Shown here piece by piece: positions 1 through 8,782 of a stretch of 64,000 nt of DNA. A program made the position numbers and the translations under genes. Each line of letters starts with the position of its first letter. Position 1 is the first letter of the stretch. The stretch comes from Gremmenia infestans. Lineage: Eukaryota; Ascomycota; Leotiomycetes; Helotiales; Hamatocanthoscyphaceae. Location: positions 930,001-994,000 of the forward strand of contig JAFEVB010000008.1 of NCBI GenBank assembly GCA_032629725.1, given 5' to 3'. Below the pieces are notes generated by a model, which saw only the letters and a list, made by a program, of their open reading frames with translations, searched no databases and had not been told where the DNA came from.

Positions 1-861
1 CTTCAAATCCGACAATGTGACGACAGAAGTGGAATCACTAAGGTCATCGAACCGAAATTCAGGGCTTACAAGGAAGCCGCTTACAGCAACACCACGTTTC
101 GGGAGCTGGTGAGGTATACGTTGGAGCAAGATAACATGACTTTCGCTGATATCACTCCTTCGGCACCAGCCGTTGTCTCTTTTGGAGATACATATATTGC
201 ATTCAACTACATGGTTGCTGCCGAATTATCCACAATCCGCAAAGCATTGTTCAAAGTCCTCAAGTTCAATCGCGATCTCCTTGACTTGGGAGATCAGATT
301 TTAAAGAGTGATGAGCTTCATCAAGGGGCGTTTATCGGTGTTCATCTTCGAGGAGAGAACGATTGGCCAGGAGGATTTGGTACTGTTAAAACCCAGATGG
401 AGGCCTACGTCGCCGAGATTCAAAAGATTAAAGCCAGTGTCTCTTACGAACTCAAGGCTGTATACGTTAGTTGTGGAAATGCTACTGCAATCCAGGCATT
501 TCGGGAAATGCTGGCACCACTAGGCTATGTGGTTCATGACAAATGGACACTGCTAGCTAACCGGAACGAAACTCTTGCTAGAGTCGAAGCTTTAGTTTTC
601 GACCAGAAAGGCATTGTGGAATACCAGGTCTTGGTCGAAGCGCGGTTTTGGATCGGGATTATCACGTCTTCCTTCTCTTCGTTGATTGCTTATGCGAGGA
701 CAGTCGACGATACCAATGACTTCTTCGAAACTTCCATCTTCCCAGGAAGTTCAAAATCAGGTCTGGACCGGGGATATTCGGAACCTAATACCATGAAGGG
801 AAGTTTCGATACGAAACTGATGGTAGTGAATGGGCCTGATATCATGGAGGCGTTTCCTTGA
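1..861 (+). CDS. O-fucosyltransferase-like protein (3' part, 5' end outside window)
   Basis: The reading frame is open from base 1 to the stop at 859-861 (286 codons), so the gene begins upstream of the window. The fragment contains HLRGENDWPGG, which resembles the H-L-R-x-E-x-D motif of GDP-fucose O-fucosyltransferase-like enzymes, and later EARFWIGIITSSFSS followed by a short C-terminal tail, as expected for the end of a GT-B fold sugar transferase. By family it would move fucose or a related sugar onto protein or glycan in the secretory pathway. The signal anchor cannot be seen because the N-terminus is missing. It converges on the nucleotide-sugar transporter gene, with 188 bp between stops. 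The family call rests on short motifs; another GT family with the same fold is possible. Confidence 0.6.
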   Translation, partial: LQIRQCDDRSGITKVIEPKFRAYKEAAYSNTTFRELVRYTLEQDNMTFADITPSAPAVVSFGDTYIAFNYMVAAELSTIRKALFKVLKFNRDLLDLGDQILKSDELHQGAFIGVHLRGENDWPGGFGTVKTQMEAYVAEIQKIKASVSYELKAVYVSCGNATAIQAFREMLAPLGYVVHDKWTLLANRNETLARVEALVFDQKGIVEYQVLVEARFWIGIITSSFSSLIAYARTVDDTNDFFETSIFPGSSKSGLDRGYSEPNTMKGSFDTKLMVVNGPDIMEAFP

Positions 862-1049
862 GGCCGGTTTTTGGTCATAAAAGAATGGACACGCGTTTCA
901 ATGTACCAGCCCAAAAGTTTTCAAAGGTTCTATTAGAATTTCAAAATATTCTGCCATCATTACATCAAATGCTCCATGATTGATGACTCAACGCACATTT
1001 CCATGTCATACTAGAGTAGATGCAGCAACACTTGCTCAACACGCATCCT

Positions 1050-2252
1050 TCAGGACTTAGATAACGCGACCTCCATCGTGGCGAAAGCTACCGCTATAGC
1101 ACAAGCCAGTATCTTTGTGGAATCTGGTTGAAGAAGATCGCCCTTGGTGGAAGTTTCAGCTGTAACATCATTTGTGATGGCTTCCTTCTCCCGCGACGAG
1201 TCTTCGTCGATCAACACGAACTCGGTTTCTGGGACTTGTTCGCCGACGAACTCCTTGCTATCCTTCGGCGGCCATGGCATCTGACTGTAGTGATTGTAGC
1301 ACCATGTGCTTATCGCTACAATACCTCCTCCGCACACTCGCCATGTCGTGAATGTGGATGACCGAAGCTCTGGCAACAAAATATATTGACTAGCTGCAAT
1401 AGTGACGAGAGAAGCAGCGGTCCCAATCATCTTCAAAATGTTGTCTCGCGCCCGAAGCACCACTGCTACCACAAGTCCCATGCCTGACGTGATGACCACC
1501 AGACCTATGATTGACATTGCCTCACCAGACAGGACAGAACCTTGACTTCTCTGACCGGGTTTCGTCCCACTTGACGGTACCAGGGGATATGCTATGATGG
1601 CGAATACGATACCCCAGACATAAAGGTAAGCTTGGGATTCCCAGAAGTCCCCCGTTTTGGTAGACGTTTCGGCACTAATGCTCGCCAGTGCAGAGAAGCA
1701 GGCTATGGCAAAGCCCGCGAGTGGGGCAAGGTACCAGGCTGACCCCGCCTCAGCGATCGACTTATGTTCGTTCGTCTCGGAAGGAACATTGAAGATGACC
1801 AGGCCAATGCACAAGAATAACAGCGAAATCCAGGCGTGAACGTTTCTCTGCGGCTTGATCATATAGTGATGAAGAATTCCCGTTGTCGGTAGCTTGGCGA
1901 GGACGCAGACTTGGAGAAGACTGGGTGAAGTTTTCGGAAGCACCGTATAGTAAATCAGATTGTTAATAAGGTACAGCGCAGCTGGAAGGGCATATTTAAA
2001 CATCCTTCTAAAATCAGTCTGCCCTTGCTGTGCCGTCTGTATGAACTTGTTGAAACCCGAGATCGTGATCCCATTGTCGGATCGGAGGAGAAAGATTATG
2101 GCGATTATCAGCTTGAGAACCTCCGAGAGCAACGCTATCAAGGAGGCTGAGATTTGGGGGAAGTTGTGAAAAGCGTGGTAGGCATAGTTTGCTCTGATCG
2201 TCTCACAACTGACATACACAATGAGGAGGAGTGAAGATGTCGAGAGGGCCAT
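1050..2252 (-). CDS. Nucleotide-sugar transporter, SLC35A (UDP-galactose/UDP-GlcNAc) type
   Basis: Intronless, 400 aa from the ATG at 2252. The frame is open upstream to 2381, but that extension has no membrane character, and the first hydrophobic helix starts right after the chosen Met (MALSTSSLLLIVYVSCETI). About ten hydrophobic segments follow. Typical SLC35A pieces are visible: YLINNLIYYTVLPKTSPSLL near residue 95, then VLAKLPTTGILHHYMI, and later GDFWESQAYLYVWG. The protein should exchange a cytosolic UDP-sugar for lumenal UMP in Golgi or ER membranes. Residues from about 330 form a polar, acidic cytosolic stretch, followed by one last hydrophobic segment. Substrate cannot be told from sequence. 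It sits between two glycosyltransferase-like genes, which fits a supply role. Confidence 0.85.
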   Translation of the reverse strand: MALSTSSLLLIVYVSCETIRANYAYHAFHNFPQISASLIALLSEVLKLIIAIIFLLRSDNGITISGFNKFIQTAQQGQTDFRRMFKYALPAALYLINNLIYYTVLPKTSPSLLQVCVLAKLPTTGILHHYMIKPQRNVHAWISLLFLCIGLVIFNVPSETNEHKSIAEAGSAWYLAPLAGFAIACFSALASISAETSTKTGDFWESQAYLYVWGIVFAIIAYPLVPSSGTKPGQRSQGSVLSGEAMSIIGLVVITSGMGLVVAVVLRARDNILKMIGTAASLVTIAASQYILLPELRSSTFTTWRVCGGGIVAISTWCYNHYSQMPWPPKDSKEFVGEQVPETEFVLIDEDSSREKEAITNDVTAETSTKGDLLQPDSTKILACAIAVAFATMEVALSKS

Positions 2253-3479
2253 TTTTGCAGCAGAAACTTGCGAAGAGTGTTGTAAAGATGAGAATTGACA
2301 TTCCACTTGTTGTTTTGTGGCCGAAATTCTCAATCGAGATGGCGGAAGGAACGAAGACTCCTTGAGCCACAACAATTTCAAGACATACCTTATCTTATAA
2401 GACTTTGTTTACTTAAATTCGGATCATAATACCATACATAGTCAGCCACACTCAAGCCCTAGCTGGGAGGCTCTTTGAAATGGTCGCTCTTTCCCCATAC
2501 AACGAAAGACACACAGCGAGCGACAGATACCGGACCGGCTCATCCCAGGGGGAAAATTAGATACCGGAACCTTGCTAGCCTAAGGTACCTTAACAACCTT
2601 ATGAACCAAGGTCTGACCCGAACCGAACCCGAGCAGTTTTACTCTTGCTTACGCACTTGTCTTCGATTGGTCAGAATATTGCAAGTAAGCTTCTTTTATC
2701 GCTAGCTTAATTAGAGCTCACCTCACTCGTACTTTGAAGATGGCGACGGTTGATCTACGCGTCCGATCCAATTTAATACGCGTATGCTCTATGAGCCCCC
2801 AAGGTTTATGTGGTCTGTTTTAATGATTTTCACAAGGATCGACGCGAATTCATTCGGTACTCCGTACTTCGTATCTTGAGCTTTCTGATCGATCAACTTT
2901 AGATCTAGATACAGTATGCTTGTACTGTACGTCTGAAACACCCGAGTCCCTTGCTTCCTTACAGATAAGAGCAACACATCCCTTGCGTAGAACATCTCAC
3001 AACGCCTGAGGACTGAGCCATCGTTTCTTACCGTTATTAATGGACACGACACTACGAGTATACAATTACAATTCCCTTGAGTGGCTGGTGGATGCGAGGT
3101 GTGTCGACGTGTTTACCCATTTAAGGATTGGTGGATCTGAATTACGAATCGCGAGTTTCCTGCAAAACATTGTGGATTTACTCTAAGCCTAATATGTGTA
3201 TAAACTCGAAAAGAATTAGAGGTGACACGCAAGCCCGTAAACCACATCTAAAAATGAGAGATGATAAAAATAGGGATCGAATAAGTATACCTTAAGTTCT
3301 GTCGCTATGGGTCTAGTTGGACTCAGCATCGCTGCGGCATCCCCCTCCCTAGTGATAGAGAGCATATATTTCTGGGTGATTGTTTGATCCCGATTTTCAT
3401 CCCTTTGCAAAAGCTTCATTCCTGTCTACCGTCCCCTATCTTTAGTCTCGACGCCGATGCATATGCAAAAGTAGGCATC
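2253..3479. other. Intergenic region, divergent promoter of transporter and GT92-like gene
   Basis: About 1.2 kb without a convincing coding frame. It must hold the promoters of the nucleotide-sugar transporter (leftward) and the GT92-like gene (rightward). It carries one copy of the dispersed word TACTCCGTA (2858-2866) and one TACTGTAC (2923-2930). Nothing else is recognised. Confidence 0.5.
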
Positions 3480-4649
3480 ATGGGGTCCAAAACTTCTCTG
3501 GTGTCGTGTATCAACTGGCGGTTCATCATCCTTCTGGTTGTATTCTTGATGACATTACACTTCGTTCTATACAGTGACGATTTTCAAACGCTCAAAGAGA
3601 AGCTTCCTCAGTCGCATTCGTCGTCGAAACCCAAGCATGGAAACTTCTACGACTTGCACGACGTGACAGCAACTGAAGAAAACGCCCCTAGTACAATAGA
3701 CGAGACAAAAGGATCGCCAACAAACGCGGATGTTTCGAAGGAGCAGAACCATCATGAAGTGAACTCGGGAGCGACAGACCTAACAACAAGTGCAGCTGTG
3801 GCAGCGGATTCAGCTTCAGCGGCGACAGGAAACGCAAAGGATGAATACCTAGCGATTTGCCTTTCCGTAAAGGACCAGTCTCGAGATCTCCCGGAATGGT
3901 TCACTCACCACTACCACCACATTGGAATCAAACGCTTCTACGTGATGGACGACGGCTCCGATCCTCCACTCTCAAGCCGCAACATAGACTGGGGCATTCC
4001 AAAGTCCGCCATTACGTTCCACTTTCAGGACCGTGCGACCCGCGCTCAGAGAATGCAAGCCGTGTTTTATTCTCAGTGTGTCGAATGGCACGGCACAAAC
4101 CATACCTGGATGGCATTCATCGATGTGGACGAATTTATCGAAGCCACGTCCACGAAAGAAACAGTAAATGATGTCCTCAAAAGCTTCGACTCGGATGATC
4201 TGGTAGGCGCCCTGGGTGTGAACTGGAAGACACATACATCCAACGGGCTCTTGAAGCGGCCGGAATCGTGCCGAAAAGCCTTTACAACCTGCTTGGTCGA
4301 TTCCCCTGAAGAATTATACGGCGGGATAGATGACAATCACCACATCAAATCGATCGTGAAGACGTCTTTTTACAGCGCTTGCCAGAACCCGCACAAGTTT
4401 GACCTCAGAGATGGCGCTATGACTGTTGGAGAGAACGGAGATGTAATCCACAGTGTGGCATGGCGGAGCCCGATAACTAGAGATCGTATTGCACTACACC
4501 ACTATTCCGTCAAGAGCAAGGAAGAATATGAAGAGAAGGTGTTGAGGAGCAATGGGATGAGCAGCCCCAAGACTCAGTGGTATTGGGATCATGTTGAGAA
4601 TGATAATCCACAGGAAGAGTGCAAAGAAATGGCACAGTATAATCCATAG
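3480..4649 (+). CDS. GT92-like (DUF23) type II membrane glycosyltransferase
   Basis: Intronless, 389 aa. I chose the ATG at 3480 because it places a signal anchor (WRFIILLVVFLMTLHFVLY) at residues about 12-30. A further upstream Met would add 32 residues without membrane character. After a low-complexity Ser/Ala/Thr stem (about 40-120) comes EYLAICLSVKDQSRDLPEWF, typical of the start of GT92/GT2-like catalytic domains (nucleotide-binding region with E-W/H-hhh). This is followed by FYVMDDGSDPP and FIDVDEF, with the DxD metal-binding motif at D215/D217, and HHYSVKSKEEYEEK near the end, as in GT92 proteins. It probably adds galactose or another hexose to a glycan in the Golgi. Substrate unknown. 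Confidence 0.75.
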   Translation: MGSKTSLVSCINWRFIILLVVFLMTLHFVLYSDDFQTLKEKLPQSHSSSKPKHGNFYDLHDVTATEENAPSTIDETKGSPTNADVSKEQNHHEVNSGATDLTTSAAVAADSASAATGNAKDEYLAICLSVKDQSRDLPEWFTHHYHHIGIKRFYVMDDGSDPPLSSRNIDWGIPKSAITFHFQDRATRAQRMQAVFYSQCVEWHGTNHTWMAFIDVDEFIEATSTKETVNDVLKSFDSDDLVGALGVNWKTHTSNGLLKRPESCRKAFTTCLVDSPEELYGGIDDNHHIKSIVKTSFYSACQNPHKFDLRDGAMTVGENGDVIHSVAWRSPITRDRIALHHYSVKSKEEYEEKVLRSNGMSSPKTQWYWDHVENDNPQEECKEMAQYNP

Positions 4650-5015
4650 AGGTTATGCTTGTTGGGTTTGGCGTTGGAGGGGCAAGATTACATTATTATA
4701 CTGCAAGATACGGAGTAGAGGATGACGGTTCGCAAAAATCTTTGGAATCGCCACGTGATCTATCGCGTGACACCAACTACTCATTATTTTCTCTGGGTAG
4801 TCTTGGCTATGAAGAGTATTTTGTTGACCATGAAGTCGCTTCTGGGTTTAGAGCTTGCACTGTACGATTTCGGCTTAGTAGTGAGTAGTTCTTAAAATAA
4901 GCCCAGAATACCTCAATTTTGATGGGAATTATGATTTGCATTTTTATACTCCGTACTAGTTGCCCATATTTCCATATACCCAAAGAACATATACCATTCA
5001 TGCTACTCTCTCTAT
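4650..5015. other. Intergenic region between convergent genes
   Basis: About 370 bp between the stop codons of the GT92-like gene and the BIM1-like gene. It holds two copies of the 9-mer TACGGAGTA (4709-4717, and 4947-4955 in reverse) and is otherwise AT-rich 3' flanking sequence. Confidence 0.5.
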
Positions 5016-5728
5016 TTATAATACAATTGCCAAAGCCGCCGCACCAGCCATAGCCAAGCCACCAATCCCAGCATTCAGCGCCGAAACCGCCGCACTCTTG
5101 CTTCCCGACGCCGAAGCCGAAGCGGAGGTTGAAGTCGCAGCATCCGTCGTCTCGTTTGGTTGTTGAGTGGACGTAGCTGCGACTGTCTTGACGCCCGTTC
5201 CATTCGTACATACACCAGCGTCGGGGCCGGGTGCTGAAGTCGAGAATGTGATATCGGCACAGTTGTAAAGTCCGCCGTCGGGATCGCCATTGGTCAAGAC
5301 TTGAATGGTGGCATTGGTGCCATCAGTGACATTTACTCCTTCGGGGAGGGAGAAACTCGTCATACAGAAAGCGCCCAAGCCTTGCTCCGAGAAGGTCTTT
5401 CGGAGGACGGTGTTGAAGGCTGAGCCGGGGTTGTTGCCGAATCCGATCAAGACTTCGACGTTGGCATTGATGTGTCTGCATAGGTGACTTGGTTAGCACG
5501 CCGTTTCTCTGGTTGGAGGTAGGCGAGTTTAGCATACCCCATTTCTAGACCGATGGAGCCATTTGAGACTGGCCATACAGTACGATTGCTGGAAGGCGTA
5601 TCAAAGGAGCCGCATGGGAATTGGGGAAGGTTGTCTTCGTTAAAGCCACGGGCAGCTGGGTAGTTGAGCTTGAAATGTGCCGAAGCAAGTGGCGCCAACG
5701 CAGCCAGCGAAAAGAATGCGATCTTCAT
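5016..5728 (-). CDS. BIM1-like/X325 copper-acquisition protein, probably GPI-anchored
   Basis: Two exons: 5728-5538 and 5475-5016. The 62-bp intron (5537-5476) has GTATGC donor, GCTAAC branch and CAG acceptor. Product 216 aa. Residues 1-17 form a signal peptide ending ASA, which leaves His18 as the mature N-terminus (HFKLNYPAARGF), the hallmark of LPMO-fold histidine-brace proteins. The junction restores GHINANVEVLIGFG, giving a second His (H65). CADITFS supplies Asp138. His1, a second His and an Asp are the copper ligands of the X325/BIM1 family, which binds copper rather than cutting polysaccharide. A Ser/Thr/Ala-rich stretch and a hydrophobic tail predict a GPI anchor. In Cryptococcus, Bim1 works with Ctr1 in copper uptake; here a CTR gene lies 1.3 kb away, so the same role is inferred. 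Confidence 0.92.
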
Positions 5729-7024
5729 TCTGGTGAGTTGTGGAGTTGAAGAGCTGTAGTTTTAGAAGCAGGAAAGGGCTCTCTTCTAGAAATGGTGGTC
5801 TTGGAATCACCGACAGAGCAAGGAAGTTTATATCTGCAGGACGAACAAGTGATACGAGCAAGCTTGTCTGGGTAGGAATTGCTTGCTTACAAAAGGGGAT
5901 ACACTATATAACTGTCATGGAAACTCGACCGCCAAGATGCCAAGCAGGCCCTGGCAAAGAGAGCACCATGTGAGCAGATTAGAGTTGATTATACAAATGA
6001 AGGAGAGCAACCATTTCACATCAGCTTTTGGTGCCTTGGGCATTCCAAAAGTAGGTACTATACTCGTACATAACACGACCTCGGGACGGCCCGTCTCTGA
6101 TCATTGACTCGAGCTTCATTGTTTCTGCTTTGTACTTGTATAACACAACTCTCTGGAAACATACGGAGCACAACTGTTCGGAGCTTGACATGTGTACTGA
6201 GCAGGCTGGTTCTCGTTCCGGCCAAGCACAAATGTACGTATACAGACCCGAAATAACCCCACGAGTCTTACATAAGTTGAATCCTTCTTTACTCCCGAAT
6301 GCTACTTAGCGCCCGTACCGACCGAAGGTGCCGCCACGGTTGAAAATAAGCTTACTTGGTAGAGCCCCACGTTCCACCTGGACTGTAATTGGAAATGGGA
6401 TCCCCAGGGACCTAGATAGCGCTCAGCGGCGTTACTTTCAATTTATGATCTTGGGCTCTTCGATATTCGCCGTTGCTGATAGCTCCCGCGTGGCAGCCTG
6501 ACATTGTATCAGCAGCCGCCCTGAAGGAAAGAAGGTCTCTTGATAGACGCCAAGAGATGGAGTGAAGTGAGAGAGCATTTGAGCAAGATTCTGCGGGTAA
6601 ATAGGGTTGGATCCTCCGTACCCTGCTAGCGTGCTGAGGCAAGGGCGACCGATGTTTTTCAATGCCCGCAGAGGGGCATCAATGGGCAATATAGGAAAAT
6701 CCAGAGACACCATGGAAACACCATAGGTTTTGTGACTTTCTATGAAGTCTACTTCAGTGTATTGTTTATTGGTTTTAGCAGCTCACGAAGCCTTATAGTA
6801 AATTGTATCACATCAAACGAACAGAAAAGCCACTCATAAAATCTCGCATCAAATAGATATATGCTGAATTATGAAGGTCACAGTGGAGAATTGTGATGGT
6901 TTATTGGTTTATTTCTTGTCATATTATAGTCAACATTGCTACTCGATCCCCTCGGCCGGCCGGGGGATCCAATGCGTGTCCGAACGCCATTCATCGCTCA
7001 TAATCATCAAAACAAAATGCAACT
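5729..7024. promoter_or_regulatory. Upstream region of BIM1-like gene with weak copper-element candidates
   Basis: About 1.3 kb between the BIM1-like start and the end of CTR. No reliable gene is visible. On the gene's strand it contains CTGCTCA at 5977-5971 and at 6204-6198, and TTGCTCA at 6586-6580. These share the GCTCA core of Mac1-type copper elements (TTTGCTCA/TGTGCTCA) but none is a full match. Confidence 0.3.
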
Positions 7025-7628
7025 CTAGTGTTGTTCTTGAATTGAATACCGCCCAAGAGCCAGACTTCCGAGAAACGTGCCTCCCAATATTGACAAAAAG
7101 TATCCAACGTTCATAGTCATGACTCCCAGCATCCTAGAAAAGTGTTAGCACAGACAAAGAAAAAACAGGAGGGGGATCATACAATAGGTAACCAACACCA
7201 GCGATAACAGTATCCATCACAGCGCGAACAGGGTCCGTGGTGATCCTCCAAGGTCGAGTACCCATATTCCTCTTCTTGACGACCACCACGTCCTCCTCAA
7301 CGCCGTTCTCACTTAGAACCATGGTTTTGCTATCGGAATCTGAAGAAATACGTTTAGGCAAGGGCTCTCTGCCAGCCACCGTCACATAGCGTCGGTTGAA
7401 TTCAGCATCCATCCACGCCGTTTCCTTCCACGCCTTGACAGCCAGCAGACCTCGGAAAATAGTTGCCAAGACGATCAGGAAAATGCAGGTTCCCGCGTAC
7501 TGCCCAGTGCTGGTCGGAGCCCACATGGCGGAGTATAATGGCGTCGAGGTGCTGGTGAAGAATGTCATAGACATCATGGACATTGACATAGTGGTATCGT
7601 TCGACGAAGACATATCCATGTCGTCCAT
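7025..7628 (-). CDS. CTR-family high-affinity copper transporter
   Basis: Two exons, 7628-7183 and 7133-7025, with a 49-bp intron (7182-7134; GTATGA...GCTAAC...TAG). Product 184 aa. The N-terminus is Met-rich (MSMSMMSM near residues 14-21), as in CTR ectodomains that capture Cu(I). Helix 1 is about residues 48-64. A polar cytosolic loop follows to about residue 130. Helix 2 carries M150-x3-M154, the selectivity filter, which becomes complete only after splicing (Leu149 straddles the intron). Helix 3 carries G167-x3-G171, the trimer-packing motif. The family transports Cu(I) as a homotrimer at the plasma membrane. It lies between the BIM1-like gene and a divergently transcribed metalloreductase, so the three probably form one uptake module. 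Confidence 0.95.
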
Positions 7629-7874
7629 TTTTGATTTATTGATGAGGATGTGATAAGATTTGGAGGAGGATGTGACAGGTTTTGAAAAGGTTTGATTGGT
7701 TTAGGGCTCTGCTTTAAAGTTGCGGAGGTAATGCTGTTTGGTTCTTGTTTGCGAGTGATGATAAACAAGCAGTGAAAAGAGCAGACGGTCTAGATCTTAA
7801 AGGAAGTGTGAAAGAAGGGATGAGAGAATATGAGGGAGAACCCGTGGAATCGGATACTGGTATTGCAACAACTT

Positions 7875-7882
7875 TTTGCTCA
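7875..7882 (+). promoter_or_regulatory. Mac1-like copper response element TTTGCTCA
   Basis: An exact TTTGCTCA, the yeast Mac1 copper-response core, 247 bp upstream of the CTR start codon. It is followed by AAAT, which is shared with the second element. Confidence 0.55.
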
Positions 7883-7995
7883 AATGCTGCAGACCGAAAC
7901 GTGTGCATTCCTGGGGGAGGGGACCTTCCTGCTTTTGCAGGGAGACGCATGATTTGGGGCAGTATAGATTGCGAAATATGAAGAACTGGCGCAAA

Positions 7996-8003
7996 TGTGC
8001 TCA
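7996..8003 (+). promoter_or_regulatory. Mac1-like copper response element TGTGCTCA
   Basis: An exact TGTGCTCA, the variant I recall as the Aspergillus fumigatus Mac1 site, 121 bp beyond the first element and in the same orientation. The shared core is TGCTCAAAT. Confidence 0.55.
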
Positions 8004-8782
8004 AATCTAAAGCTGCCTTATCGGATACATAGTCACGTGCTTGCGGTACATAGTAAGTGCTACACGTATTTGAATACATTTTGCTGCTCTCATTTTGTAT
8101 TGGAGAAAGTCTCTAGAATTCGTAAAGATTATCTTAAAAGCGTGGAAATGATTCTATAACTAAGTTTAAAGGATTCTGGTTGATTGTGACCTGTGATACT
8201 TCAATATAAAAGAGGATCTTTGTAAAGCGGCTTGGCCACTTACCCCAAACAAGTAACAGCCTCCCATTCCCATTCACGGATCCTTGCATCCCACTCCCAC
8301 CTCCACCCCACTCCACCCCGCCGTGCATCTAAACTTGCTCGTCTCCCCTTCACATTATTCACGAGGGTTACACCTTGCCATGGAGGTACTGTAGGTGCGC
8401 GGATTTGCGCCCCTTTCTCTTACTCTTTCTCCTCTGCAAGTTGCAGATGCAGAAGGCATCGCGGCTTGGCAAGCCGTATTGTATAGTAAGGTAAAGCTTG
8501 ACTGTTATTCAGACAGTGACCTGGCGCCCACCGTAACATTCAATAGATTTGTCATTTCTCCATCTGCGAATTCCTGTAGCTTTTTCAATTCCAAGCGGTT
8601 GGCCATTTCCCTCTTGCTCCTCAACTTCAATGCATTTCACATCACTGCAGACTGCAACTTCATGAAGTCGGGCTTCTCAAGGCAATAGTAGTCAACTAAT
8701 TGGTCGAAGGCCTTCGTAGAACACCTTGTCGATTCGAAAGTCCAGCTCGAAGCGTCTGAACTTCCGGAAAGGATCTATCAAC

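Larger units (their letters stand above)
7629..8782. promoter_or_regulatory. Divergent CTR/FRE promoter region
   Basis: About 1.15 kb between the ATGs of the copper transporter (leftward) and the metalloreductase (rightward). It contains two Mac1-like copper elements (listed separately) and a CACGTG box at 8034-8039. The frames inside it lack family features and are not called as genes. Confidence 0.6.
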
